A stretch of 64,000 nt of DNA. Origin: Raineyella sp. LH-20. Lineage in GTDB: Bacteria > Actinomycetota > Actinomycetes > Propionibacteriales > Propionibacteriaceae. Where the stretch lies: the NCBI RefSeq assembly GCF_033110965.1, contig NZ_CP137003.1, forward strand, positions 744,001-808,000. Reading direction: 5' to 3'. A program made the translations under genes and the position numbers. Below, piece after piece: positions 52,437-60,881 of the stretch (position 1 is the first letter of the stretch; each line of letters begins with the position of its first letter). The notes beneath the pieces are model-generated. The model saw nothing but the letters and a program-made list of their open reading frames with translations, had not been told where the DNA came from and made no database searches.

Positions 52437-53075
52437 TCAGCGCTGCAGATACGCCAGCACCGCCAGCACACGGCGGTTGTCGTCATCGGAGGAGACCAGG
52501 TCGAGTTTCGCGAAGATGTTCGCGATGTGCTTGCCGACGGCCTTCTCGGTGATCGACATGGCGTCCCCGATCGCCGCGTTCGAACGGCCCTGGGCCATGT
52601 GCTCGAGCACTTCGCGCTCGCGCGGGGTCAGCGCGGCGAGCGGCGCACCGCGGCGGCGGAGCAGCTGGCTGACCACTTCCGGGTCCATCACCGTGCCACC
52701 GGCGGCGACCTGTCGCACCGACGTGATGAATTGCGCGACGTTCGCCACCCGATCCTTGAGCAGATAGCCGATGGCCCCCTCCTCGGAGGCGAGCAGCTCA
52801 CGGGCGTACAGCTGCTCGACGTACTGGCTCAGCACCAGGACGGGCAGCCCCGGGCGCCGGCGCCGGGCCTGAACGGCCGCCCGCAGTCCCTCGTCGGTGC
52901 CGGTCGGCGGGAGACGGACGTCCAGGATCGCCACGTCGATGTCGGGGCGCTGGAGGGCGCGGACCAGCGAGGGCTCGTCCGCCACGGCTTCCACGACCTC
53001 GATATCGTGGGCCTCGAGCAGCTGGATCAGGCCGGCCCGGAGGAGGGCATGGTCTTCGGCGACAAGGGCTCGCAC
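52437..53075 (-). CDS. NarL/LuxR-family response regulator
   Basis: A 212-residue regulator. The receiver has Asp8, the phospho-acceptor Asp52 (DVAILDVRLP) and the Lys in LLKDRV. The LuxR-type HTH is LTPREREVLEHMAQGRSNAAIGDAMSITEKAVGKHIANIFAKLDL. The GTG at 53075 follows GGAG. It overlaps the end of the kinase gene by 49 bases, so the pair is co-translated. The much longer open frame upstream is antisense noise. Confidence 0.9.
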   Translation of the reverse strand: MRALVAEDHALLRAGLIQLLEAHDIEVVEAVADEPSLVRALQRPDIDVAILDVRLPPTGTDEGLRAAVQARRRRPGLPVLVLSQYVEQLYARELLASEEGAIGYLLKDRVANVAQFITSVRQVAAGGTVMDPEVVSQLLRRRGAPLAALTPREREVLEHMAQGRSNAAIGDAMSITEKAVGKHIANIFAKLDLVSSDDDNRRVLAVLAYLQR

Positions 53076-54283
53076 GGCATCTCCATGGTCACGAGGGTCG
53101 GCCCACCCGGTGGGCTGCTCACCGTCAGTGTCCCATCGAAGGCGGCCAGCCGGCGGCGCATGCCACTGAGCCCGCCGCCACCGTCGGGATGGGCACCGCC
53201 CCGCCCCTCGTCCCGGACGATCGCCCGCAGGGTGCCGGGCGCCAACTCGAGCAGGATGTCCCCCCGTGAGGCCCCGGAGTGCTTCACGACGTTGGCCAGC
53301 GCCTCGGAGATGACGAAGTACGCACAGGCCTCCACCGGGGCGGGCAGGCGTACGGCTTCGTCGGCACCGAAACCGGCGGCACGGACGTCGATCTCCAGCG
53401 GCAGGTCGAGGGCGAGGGCCCGGACCGCGCCGACCAGCCCGCGGTCGGCCAGCACCGGGGGATGGATCCCGTGGACGAGGCGCCGCAGATCCTGCAGGGT
53501 CGCCGTCACCGACCCCTGGGCCTCGGCGAGCAACTGGCGGGCGCGCTCCGGCCGCGCATCGACCAGTTCCTCGGCCAGCCCGATGGTCAGCCCCAGGCTC
53601 ACCAGGCGCACCTGGACCCCGTCGTGCAGGTCGCGTTCGATCCGGCGGATCTCCTGGGCGGCGGAGTCCACGCTGTCGGCCCGGCTGCTGGTCAGCTGGG
53701 CGACCCGGCTGCTCAGCACCGAGGTGCGCGACGGGCCGAGCAGACCGGCCGCGATCGCGGCCCAGGTCCTGACCAGCGGTGGGGTGGCGTACCACCACGC
53801 GGCGACGAGCCCGACCGCGACGAGCCAACCGGACCCCCCGAGAACCCACCAGGATCCCACCGCCGCACCCGACGGGGTCAGCGCCATCAGGGGCGACAGG
53901 ACGGCCGCCGCGGCGCCGATGAGGAAGACCGGCGGAAGCAGCACCAGGGCCAGTCCGGCGGTGGCGTTCACCCCGATCCACAGCAGGTCGCGCCAGGTGG
54001 CCTCGTCGGTCACCACCTCGCGGACGACCACGAAGAAGCCGCGATGCTGCCCCGCCGGGCGGTACGGCCGCGCCACCTGCCTGCCGAGCACATAGCCGGC
54101 TCCGTACCGGTGCGCGTCGAGGAGCCGGCGCCCGACCCAGGTGGCGCCGATCAGCAGCGGGATGCCCACCCACAGCACGGTGAGCGGCAGGCTGACCAGG
54201 GTCACCGCTGCCGGGACCAGACAGACCACCGACAGCACTGCGGCGATCAGTGCCACCAGGGTCAATTGCAGTCGCCGTTTCAC
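53027..54283 (-). CDS. Sensor histidine kinase (HisKA_3 type)
   Basis: A 418-residue kinase. Residues 1-180 form a membrane sensor with about four to five hydrophobic segments, resembling the putative sensor domain of actinobacterial NarL-system kinases. The H-box is ERDLHDGVQVRLVSLG with His220, and the ATPase domain has ISEALANVVKHSGA (N-box) and GRGGAHPDGGGGLSGMRRR. No large extracytoplasmic domain is present, so a membrane-state signal is plausible. It is divergent from a fatty-acid desaturase. Confidence 0.9.
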   Translation of the reverse strand: MKRRLQLTLVALIAAVLSVVCLVPAAVTLVSLPLTVLWVGIPLLIGATWVGRRLLDAHRYGAGYVLGRQVARPYRPAGQHRGFFVVVREVVTDEATWRDLLWIGVNATAGLALVLLPPVFLIGAAAAVLSPLMALTPSGAAVGSWWVLGGSGWLVAVGLVAAWWYATPPLVRTWAAIAAGLLGPSRTSVLSSRVAQLTSSRADSVDSAAQEIRRIERDLHDGVQVRLVSLGLTIGLAEELVDARPERARQLLAEAQGSVTATLQDLRRLVHGIHPPVLADRGLVGAVRALALDLPLEIDVRAAGFGADEAVRLPAPVEACAYFVISEALANVVKHSGASRGDILLELAPGTLRAIVRDEGRGGAHPDGGGGLSGMRRRLAAFDGTLTVSSPPGGPTLVTMEMPCEPLSPKTMPSSGPA

Positions 54284-54329
54284 CCTGCCATTGTCCCGTC
54301 ACGTCCCCGTCCCGTGTCGTACGCAGGGA

Positions 54330-54353
54330 CATAGGGGTGCCAGCACCCCTATG
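54330..54353. promoter_or_regulatory. Perfect dyad between kinase and desaturase genes
   Basis: CATAGGGGTG at 54330-54339 is exactly complemented by CACCCCTATG at 54344-54353 with four bases between. It lies 47 bases upstream of the kinase start and 55 upstream of the desaturase start, a natural place for the response regulator to bind. Confidence 0.6.
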
Positions 54354-54407
54354 AATCCGGGTCCTGCCCCCAGTGTCCGCCGCGGCTCGGACACGGAGAC
54401 TCGAAGC

Positions 54408-55478
54408 ATGACGACATATCTGGAAGCGGCGGCATCGGCCGAGGAGACCCCGAACGGGGAGCGGCGGACCGGGCAGAGCTCCTTCCGCCCGCTGATCAAG
54501 CGGATCAAGGCCCGTGGCCTGATGGGCGGTGCCACCCGCTTCTACGTGGTCACCGGCATCGCCCTCGTGCTGGCCACCGCGGCCATCGTGGCAGGCATGG
54601 TCCTGCTCGCGGGCAGCTGGTGGGCCCTGCTGCTGGCCCCGCTCCTGGCCGTGGTCTGGGGACAGGTCAGCTTCATCGCGCATGACGCCGGCCACAAACA
54701 ACTGCCCGGTCCGCGCTCCCTGAGCCATCGGGTCGGACTGTTCGCGGCCAATGTCGTGCTCGGCGTCAGCTTCGGCTACTGGAACGACAAGCACGACCGC
54801 CACCACGCCAACCCGAACCACGAGGGTCTCGACCCCGACGTCGCCGAGGGCGTCATCACCTGGTCGGAACGCCAGCAGGCGAAGAAGACCGGTCTCGGCC
54901 TGTGGATGGCGCGTCATCAGGCCGGCCTGTTCTTCCCCCTGCTCACCTTCCAGGGGTGGCTGCTCCAGCTCGAGGGCATCAGGTGGCTGCAGCGTCGTCC
55001 GCGCGGCACCCGGTGGGTCGAGGCACTGCTGCTGACCCTGCACTACGTGCTCTACGTCGGACTGCTGCTGTGGCTCTTCTCCCCGCTGCAGGCCCTCGCC
55101 TTCCTGGCGATCCAGCAGGGCATCTGGGGCTTCATGCTGGCCTCGGTCTTCGCCCCGAACCACAAGGGCATGGAGATGCTCGACGTCAACGACGACGAGA
55201 AGCTCGACCACCTCCAGAAGCAGGTCCCGACCTCCCGCAACATCATCGGTTCGCCGCTGGTGGACTTCTTCATGGGCGGGCTGAACTACCAGATCGAACA
55301 CCACCTGTTCCCGTCGATGCCGCGGTCGCATCTGAAGGACGCCCAGCCGATCGTCGAGGAGTACTGCCACGAGATCGGCCTGCCGTACGTCAAGGTCGGG
55401 ATGATCGACTCGTACGCCCAGATCCTGCGCTACCTGCACGCCGTCGGCAACGGGCAGCCGGCCGAGCGGCTCGTCTGA
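54408..55478 (+). CDS. Membrane fatty-acid desaturase
   Basis: A 356-residue desaturase. The three histidine boxes are HDAGH, HDRHH and QIEHHLFPSM; the last, with Gln in front, is typical of front-end and acyl-lipid desaturases. Four hydrophobic segments surround them (VVTGIALVLATAAIVAGMVL and others). It inserts a double bond into membrane acyl chains using a di-iron site. Its upstream region is shared with the divergent kinase and contains a perfect dyad, so the two-component system may adjust membrane fluidity. Confidence 0.9.
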   Translation: MTTYLEAAASAEETPNGERRTGQSSFRPLIKRIKARGLMGGATRFYVVTGIALVLATAAIVAGMVLLAGSWWALLLAPLLAVVWGQVSFIAHDAGHKQLPGPRSLSHRVGLFAANVVLGVSFGYWNDKHDRHHANPNHEGLDPDVAEGVITWSERQQAKKTGLGLWMARHQAGLFFPLLTFQGWLLQLEGIRWLQRRPRGTRWVEALLLTLHYVLYVGLLLWLFSPLQALAFLAIQQGIWGFMLASVFAPNHKGMEMLDVNDDEKLDHLQKQVPTSRNIIGSPLVDFFMGGLNYQIEHHLFPSMPRSHLKDAQPIVEEYCHEIGLPYVKVGMIDSYAQILRYLHAVGNGQPAERLV

Positions 55479-55513
55479 GACGGTCGGATCTGAGACGGTC
55501 GTGGGTCGTCTTC

Positions 55514-55549
55514 GGCGGCCCCGCAGCGCACGGTCGCCGCGGGGCCGCC
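55514..55549. terminator. Bidirectional hairpin terminator
   Basis: GGCGGCCCCGC at 55514-55524 and its exact complement at 55539-55549 enclose 14 bases between the convergent desaturase and universal stress protein genes. Confidence 0.7.
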
Positions 55550-55564
55550 ATCAGTCCGTCGCCG

Positions 55565-56461
55565 TCATGACGGCGACGGCACCACGCAGACCAGACACGG
55601 CGCCTCGCGTACCACCCGGTCGGCCGTCGACCCGAGGACGGCCCGTACGAAACCCCCGTGCCCGCGCGAGCCGATCACCAGCACCCGGACCGGCTGTCGC
55701 CGCGCCAGCGCCACCAGGGCGTCGACAGCGGTGTCACCGGTCAGCGCCAGGAGTTCGGTGTCCGGCACCCCGAGGGCGGTGGCCGCGGACACCAGGATCT
55801 CCTCCGCCTCCTCCGCGCGGCGACGTTCGGCCATCTCCTCGAAGGCCCCCTCGGCGGCGATCCTCCGCGGGGCCGTCACCGTGGCCACCGCGACGGGCAG
55901 GTCGCGGGCCAGCAGCGGCACCACCGTGGCACCGGCCCGCACCGCACGCTCCGAGCCGTCCACACAGACCACCACCGGACCGGCCGGCGCCACCGGCACC
56001 TCCTCGCCACCCACCAGGACCGGGCACGGTGCGTGACGCAGCAGATGGGCGGAGACCGACCCGAGCACGACCCGAGCGGCACCCCCGAGCCCACGGGTGC
56101 CGGCGACGACGAGGCTCGCCCCGACGGCCGCCAGATGGTCGACCACGGCCGGACCGGGTGAGCCCAACAGCACGTGGGCCGATGCGGGGTCGAGGCCGAG
56201 TCTCTCGGCGGTCTGCACCGCGATCTCCCGGCCGGCGTCGAGGGCCCGCCTGCGGGCGGCGACCGGGTCCGCGGCGACGACGCCGGCGGCGAACGACGTG
56301 GCGGGCATCGGCCCCGGCATCCCGGGATCGAGAACCACGTCCGACACCACCGTCACGATCTGGACCGACCACCGCCCCCGGTCGAGCAGGGACAGTCCCG
56401 CCGCGATCGCGTCCCGCGAGATCATCGATCCATCGGTGCAGCAGACCACGATGTCGCTCAT
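55565..56461 (-). CDS. Tandem universal stress protein
   Basis: A 298-residue protein with two UspA domains. The first starts DIVVCCTDGSMISRDAI and has the ATP-loop GTRGLGGAARVVLGSVSAHLL. The second starts PVVVCVDGSERAVRAG and has GSRGHGGFVRAVLGSTADRVV. Both keep the G-x2-G-x9-G(S) nucleotide loop, so it is probably of the ATP-binding type seen in mycobacteria. GAGGAGG precedes the ATG at 56461. Confidence 0.9.
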   Translation of the reverse strand: MSDIVVCCTDGSMISRDAIAAGLSLLDRGRWSVQIVTVVSDVVLDPGMPGPMPATSFAAGVVAADPVAARRRALDAGREIAVQTAERLGLDPASAHVLLGSPGPAVVDHLAAVGASLVVAGTRGLGGAARVVLGSVSAHLLRHAPCPVLVGGEEVPVAPAGPVVVCVDGSERAVRAGATVVPLLARDLPVAVATVTAPRRIAAEGAFEEMAERRRAEEAEEILVSAATALGVPDTELLALTGDTAVDALVALARRQPVRVLVIGSRGHGGFVRAVLGSTADRVVREAPCLVCVVPSPS

Positions 56462-56561
56462 GTCGACCTCCTCGTCGCACGGTTCCTGCCGACCACGGTA
56501 GCGCCGCCCGGACTCCGGCATGCCGGAGTCGGCGGAGTCACCCCGGAGGTGCGCCGTCCCG

Positions 56562-56752
56562 TCCCGCGGGACAAATCAATCGACTATTCCTATATCTTTA
56601 GTCGTAGATTGACTCAGCTTATATCTGGCTCCTAGGGTCGAGCCATCGACGACGACCCCTCCGTGGGTCCTCCGCGATGAGGACCGCCCGGTCCTCGTCC
56701 GCCACCGTCCGACCTACCGACCCACCTGGCCCCCAGCCTGTCGAGGAGCGAC
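56562..56752 (+). promoter_or_regulatory. AT-rich promoter region of the alkanesulfonate operon
   Basis: After GTCCCGCGGGAC at 56562, an unusually AT-rich stretch (about 56573-56630) holds TCAATC and GATTGA arms around GACTA/TAGTC halves. TTGACT at about 56609 with TAGGGT 18 bases later is a plausible promoter. The inverted halves could bind a sulfur-starvation regulator. Confidence 0.45.
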
Positions 56753-57646
56753 ATGAGCACGACCCTGTCCGAACTCGCGTCCGCGCCGCCCGCGCCCATC
56801 CCATCGGCCGACGGAGGCCCGGGCGGGGCTACGGGCGACCGGCCCGCCCGCCCGGCCGCCCTGTCCACCCGCGGGCGGAGGCGGCTCGGCCGTCTCACCC
56901 CGCCTCGCTGGCTGAGCCTGGTGGCGATCCTCGCCGTCTGGCAGATCGCAGGCTCCACCGGCGTGCTCCCGGCGGACGTCCTCGCCTCGCCGGCCACGAT
57001 CGCGGTGACCGCCTGGCACCTGCTGGTCACCGGTCAACTGGTCGACGCCCTGCGGGTCTCCCTCGGCCGGGTCGGGCTCGGGCTGGTCGCCGGCCTGCTG
57101 GCCGGCACCGTGTTCGGGCTGCTCACCGGTCTGTCCCGCTGGGGCGACGCCCTGCTCGACCCGCCCCTGCAGGCCCTGCGGACACTGCCCCACCTGGGGC
57201 TGGTGCCGCTGTTCATCCTCTGGTTCGGGATCGGGGAGTTCCCCAAGGTACTGCTCATCGCGCTGGGCGTGATGTTCCCGATCTACCTGAACCTGCACAG
57301 CGCGGTCCGCGGTGTCGACCGGGCGCTGCTCGAGGTGGCCGCGGTCAACGGGCTCGGCCGGTGGGGCACGCTCCGCGAGGTCGTGTTCCCGTCGGTCACC
57401 GCGCCGATGCTGGTGGCGCTGCGCCAGGCCCTCGCCATCTCCTGGCTCACCCTGATCGTCTCCGAGCAGGTCAACGCCAACGCCGGGCTCGGCTACATGA
57501 TCAACAACGCCCGCGACTTCCTGCAGACCGACGTCATCGTGGTCGGACTGGTCGTGTACGCCGCGCTCGGCCTGATCTCCGACGCGATCGTCCGGGCCGC
57601 CGAGCATCGCATCCTCGCCTGGCGCGCCGGGACGGTGCTGCGATGA
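56753..57646 (+). CDS. ABC permease, alkanesulfonate type
   Basis: A 297-residue permease with about six membrane segments and an N-terminal polar stretch. The EAA loop is VRGVDRALLEVAAVNGLGRWGTLREVVFPSVTAPML. The core NANAGLGYMINNARDFLQTD matches the SsuC/TauC family. The ATPase start overlaps its stop (ATGA). The downstream monooxygenase makes alkanesulfonates the best substrate guess. Confidence 0.9.
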   Translation: MSTTLSELASAPPAPIPSADGGPGGATGDRPARPAALSTRGRRRLGRLTPPRWLSLVAILAVWQIAGSTGVLPADVLASPATIAVTAWHLLVTGQLVDALRVSLGRVGLGLVAGLLAGTVFGLLTGLSRWGDALLDPPLQALRTLPHLGLVPLFILWFGIGEFPKVLLIALGVMFPIYLNLHSAVRGVDRALLEVAAVNGLGRWGTLREVVFPSVTAPMLVALRQALAISWLTLIVSEQVNANAGLGYMINNARDFLQTDVIVVGLVVYAALGLISDAIVRAAEHRILAWRAGTVLR

Positions 57647-58392
57647 GCACCATCAGCCCCGCCGACCCGATCACCACCGGCCCGATCACCACCGATCCGA
57701 TCACCATCTCGCTGCGCTCCCTCACCCGACGGTACGGCGACACCACCGTCCTGGACGGTCTGGACCTCGACATCCGGCCCGGCGAGTTCGTCGCCCTCCT
57801 CGGCCGCTCCGGCTCCGGCAAGTCCACCCTGCTGCGCGCCGTGGCCGGCCTCGACCCGGAGGCGACCGGCGACATCCAGGTCACCGGCGCGGCCTCGGTC
57901 GCCTTCCAGCAGCCGCGACTGCTGCCCTGGCGTCGGGTCTGGCAGAACGTCGTGCTGGGGCTGCCCCGCGCCACCGCCACCCGGGAACGGGCCGAAGCCG
58001 CCCTGACCGAGGTCGACCTGGCCGGGTACGCAGACCGCTGGCCCGCCACGCTGTCCGGTGGGCAGGCCCAACGCGTCTCGCTGGCCCGTGCTCTGGTCCG
58101 GGAACCTGCACTGCTGCTGCTCGACGAGCCGTTCGGGGCTCTGGACGCCCTCACCCGGTTGGCCATGCACGACGTGCTGGAGGAGCTGTGGCGCCGCCAC
58201 GGGTTCGCCGTCCTGTTGGTCACCCACGACGTGGACGAGGCCGTACGCCTCGCCGACCGCCTCCTCGTGCTGCGCGACGGACACATCCATGCCGACCAGC
58301 ACAATCCGACCGAACGGCCCCGCACCCGCGGGGCGACCGCCGACCTGCGCGAGCAGGTCCTCATCCACCTGGGAGTGACCCACCATGACTGA
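57643..58392 (+). CDS. ABC ATP-binding protein, alkanesulfonate type
   Basis: A 249-residue ATPase. It shows Walker A LLGRSGSGKST, the Q-loop VAFQQPRLLPWRRV, the signature LSGGQAQRVSLARAL, Walker B LLLLDEPFGALD and VTHDVDEAV. About 20 Ile/Thr/Pro-rich residues precede the domain. It overlaps the next gene by eight bases, so the permease, ATPase and binding-protein genes are tightly coupled. Confidence 0.91.
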   Translation: MSTISPADPITTGPITTDPITISLRSLTRRYGDTTVLDGLDLDIRPGEFVALLGRSGSGKSTLLRAVAGLDPEATGDIQVTGAASVAFQQPRLLPWRRVWQNVVLGLPRATATRERAEAALTEVDLAGYADRWPATLSGGQAQRVSLARALVREPALLLLDEPFGALDALTRLAMHDVLEELWRRHGFAVLLVTHDVDEAVRLADRLLVLRDGHIHADQHNPTERPRTRGATADLREQVLIHLGVTHHD

Positions 58393-59434
58393 CCGGAACC
58401 GACGACGCCTCCGCACCCGCGGCCCGCTGGCCCTCGCGGCCCTGCTGCTGAGCGCGCTGCTCGCCGCCTGCAGCGGGGCGCAGGCCACCACGAGCCAGAG
58501 CACGGCCGCGACGCCGGGACCGGTGAGCTCCGCCGACCTGGCGAAGGTCACCCTCAAGGTCGGCGACCAGAAGGCGGGGCTCCAGGCCCTCCTCAAGGCC
58601 GCCGGCCAGGACAAGGACCTGCCCTACGCGATCGAGTGGTCCACCTTCACCTCCGGACCGCCGCTGCTGGAGGCCGCCGCCTCCGGCGCCATCGACGTCG
58701 GCACGGTCGGCAACACGCCCCCGATCTTCGCCGGCGCGGCGAAGTCACCGGTGTCGATCGTCTCGGCCAGCCGCTACGACGGCAAGGGCGACGCGATCCT
58801 GGTGCGCAAGGACTCCCCTGCCACGACGCTGAACGACCTCAAGGGCAAGACCATCGCGGTGGCCAAGGGCAGCAGCGCCCACGGTCACCTGCTGCTGGCG
58901 CTCAATCAGGCCGGTCTCAGGCCGAGCGATGTGAACATCTCGTACGTGGCGCCCTCGGACGGCTACGCGGCGCTGAAGAACGGTGCCGCCGACGCCTGGG
59001 TGGTGTGGGATCCGTACACCGCGGCGGCGGAGCAGGAGATCGGTGCCCGCATCCTGCTGAGCGGTGAGGGACTCGTCAACGGCCTGGGGTTCCAGGTGGC
59101 CTCGAACAAGTCGCTCGCCGATGCCGGCACGAACGCCGCCATCCAGGACATCGTGGTGCGGACGGCCAAGGCGTACCAGTGGTCGGCCACTCACCAGGAC
59201 GAGTGGGCGAAGGTCTACAGCGCAGAGACCTGCCTGAGCCTGGCCGCCACCACGGTGCAGGCCCAGCGCTCGGTCAAGCACCCGATCACCCTCGACCAGG
59301 ATGTCATCAGCAGCTCCCAGAAGCTCACCGACGCCCTGGCGGCCGGCGGGTTCATCCCCTCCTCGTTCGACTTCGGCACTCTCGTCGACCATCGCTACGA
59401 CGCGGCCGTCGCGGCCGCCATCGGAAAGGCCTGA
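58385..59434 (+). CDS. Alkanesulfonate-binding lipoprotein, SsuA-like
   Basis: A 349-residue lipoprotein. The signal is basic, then hydrophobic, ending LLAAC at about residue 29. The mature domain shows KVGDQKAGLQALLKAAG, IEWSTFTSGPPLLEAAASGAIDVGTVGNTPPIFAGAA (a hallmark of SsuA-type proteins) and LKGKTIAVAKGSSAHGHLLLAL. It delivers substrate to the permease. The usual gene order ssuD-ssuA-ssuC-ssuB is reversed here. Confidence 0.9.
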   Translation: MTDRNRRRLRTRGPLALAALLLSALLAACSGAQATTSQSTAATPGPVSSADLAKVTLKVGDQKAGLQALLKAAGQDKDLPYAIEWSTFTSGPPLLEAAASGAIDVGTVGNTPPIFAGAAKSPVSIVSASRYDGKGDAILVRKDSPATTLNDLKGKTIAVAKGSSAHGHLLLALNQAGLRPSDVNISYVAPSDGYAALKNGAADAWVVWDPYTAAAEQEIGARILLSGEGLVNGLGFQVASNKSLADAGTNAAIQDIVVRTAKAYQWSATHQDEWAKVYSAETCLSLAATTVQAQRSVKHPITLDQDVISSSQKLTDALAAGGFIPSSFDFGTLVDHRYDAAVAAAIGKA

Positions 59435-59438
59435 GCAC

Positions 59439-60617
59439 ATGTCCATCAGCCTCCATTGGTTCCTCACCTCCAGCGGCGACATCCGCCCGGTCCCCCGCGC
59501 CGCCGCGAACGCCCACGGCGTCTTCCCCAGCGCGGGCGGCACCGCGGGGATCCCCGGCGAACGGCCCGCCGGCTTCCGTGAGCCCGACATCGAGTACCTG
59601 GCCCAGCAGGCCCGTGCCGCCGATGCCCTCGGCTTCACCGCGGTGCTCACCCCCACCGGGACGGTCTGCGAGGACGCCTGGCTCACCGCCGCAGCTCTGG
59701 CCCGGGAGACCGAACGGCTCAAGTTCCTGGTGGCGTTCCGGCCCGGCCTGATGTCGCCCACCCTGTCGGCGCAGATGGCCGCGACCCTGCAGCGCCAGTC
59801 CCGCGGCCGGCTGCTGCTCAACGTCGTGACCGGCGACGACCACGAACAGCCGCGGTTCGGCGACTGGCTGTCCAAGGACGAGCGTTACGCCCGTACGGAC
59901 GAGTTCCTCGAGATCGTCAAGGGCGTCTGGTCCGGCGAACCGTACGACTTCGAGGGCGAGCACTACCGGATCCGCGACGCCGGCATCCTGGCCGCCCCCG
60001 ACCCGGTGCCGCCGCTCTATTTCGGCGGGTCCAGCGACGCCGCCCTGCCGGTCGCCGGGCGGCACGCCGACGTCTACCTCACCTGGGGCGAACCGCCGGC
60101 CCAGGCGAAGGAGAAGATCGACCGGGTCCGGGCCGAGGCGGAGCGGGCGGGGCGGGGCGACCGGATCCGGTTCGGCATCCGCTTCCACGTCTTCACCCGG
60201 GACACCTCAGCGGACGCCTGGGCGGAGGCCCGGCGTTTCCTCGACGCGCTCGACCCGGCTGACATCCGGCGCACCCAGGAGCTGCTGCGCCGCAACACCT
60301 CGGTGGGCCAGCAGCGGATGTTGGCGCTGCACGGCGACAGCAAGGACGACAACCTGGAGATCCATCCCAACGTGTGGGCAGGGATCGGCCTGGCCCGCGG
60401 ACACGCCGGCACCGCCCTGGTCGGCAGCCACGAAGAGGTGGCCGACCGGATCGAGGAGTATCACCAGATCGGCATCGACGAGTTCATCTTCTCGGGCTAC
60501 CCGAACCTGGAGGAGTCGTACTGGTTCGGCGAGAACGTCCTCCCGCTGCTGCGCCGGCGCGGACTGTTGGATGCCGCTCCGGACGACCTGCGGGCCCTGG
60601 CGGACGTCCGGTCCTGA
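59439..60617 (+). CDS. ssuD: FMNH2-dependent alkanesulfonate monooxygenase-like enzyme
   Basis: A 392-residue luciferase-like monooxygenase. It shows ISLHWFLTSSGDIR at the start, ALGFTAVLTPTGTVCEDAWLTAAAL, and the family-typical LLLNVVTGDDHEQPRFGDWLSKDERYARTDEFLE and IHPNVWAGIGLARGHAGTALVGS. It cleaves C-S bonds of alkanesulfonates to aldehyde and sulfite with reduced flavin. It starts five bases after the binding-protein stop. The flavin reductase partner may be the gene at 61924-62508, though that is not in the operon. Confidence 0.9.
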   Translation: MSISLHWFLTSSGDIRPVPRAAANAHGVFPSAGGTAGIPGERPAGFREPDIEYLAQQARAADALGFTAVLTPTGTVCEDAWLTAAALARETERLKFLVAFRPGLMSPTLSAQMAATLQRQSRGRLLLNVVTGDDHEQPRFGDWLSKDERYARTDEFLEIVKGVWSGEPYDFEGEHYRIRDAGILAAPDPVPPLYFGGSSDAALPVAGRHADVYLTWGEPPAQAKEKIDRVRAEAERAGRGDRIRFGIRFHVFTRDTSADAWAEARRFLDALDPADIRRTQELLRRNTSVGQQRMLALHGDSKDDNLEIHPNVWAGIGLARGHAGTALVGSHEEVADRIEEYHQIGIDEFIFSGYPNLEESYWFGENVLPLLRRRGLLDAAPDDLRALADVRS

Positions 60618-60725
60618 GGTCGGTCACGGGCGACCGGCGTCACCGGCGTCACCACCCGAGGCCGGAGCCGGCCCTGGCCGGTCATCGGTCATCGGTTACC
60701 GATGGGACCGCGTGCGGCCGCAGGA

Positions 60726-60772
60726 CAACAGGCCCGGGTGAGCGGGACGGGGGCGCTCACCCGGGCCTGTTG
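60726..60772 (+). terminator. Strong hairpin terminator after the ssu operon
   Basis: A 19-bp perfect stem (60726-60744 with 60754-60772) around a 9-base loop, followed by TTGTG. It lies 108 bases past the ssuD stop and 110 before the next gene. Confidence 0.75.
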
Positions 60773-60881
60773 TTGTGCGAGTGACCGCGTCGATCCCATC
60801 GACAGACCTCTGAGCGCGCCGTACGTTGGACTCATCCGCGGCTCCGGCGCCCGGCCGGAGCATTCCCTGCCTGGAGGCACC

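Noticed and set aside
52437-55439. A 1000-codon frame that includes the response regulator
   Set aside because: Only the last 212 residues match a response regulator. The upstream part runs through the kinase in another frame and antisense to the desaturase, so it is not a fusion.
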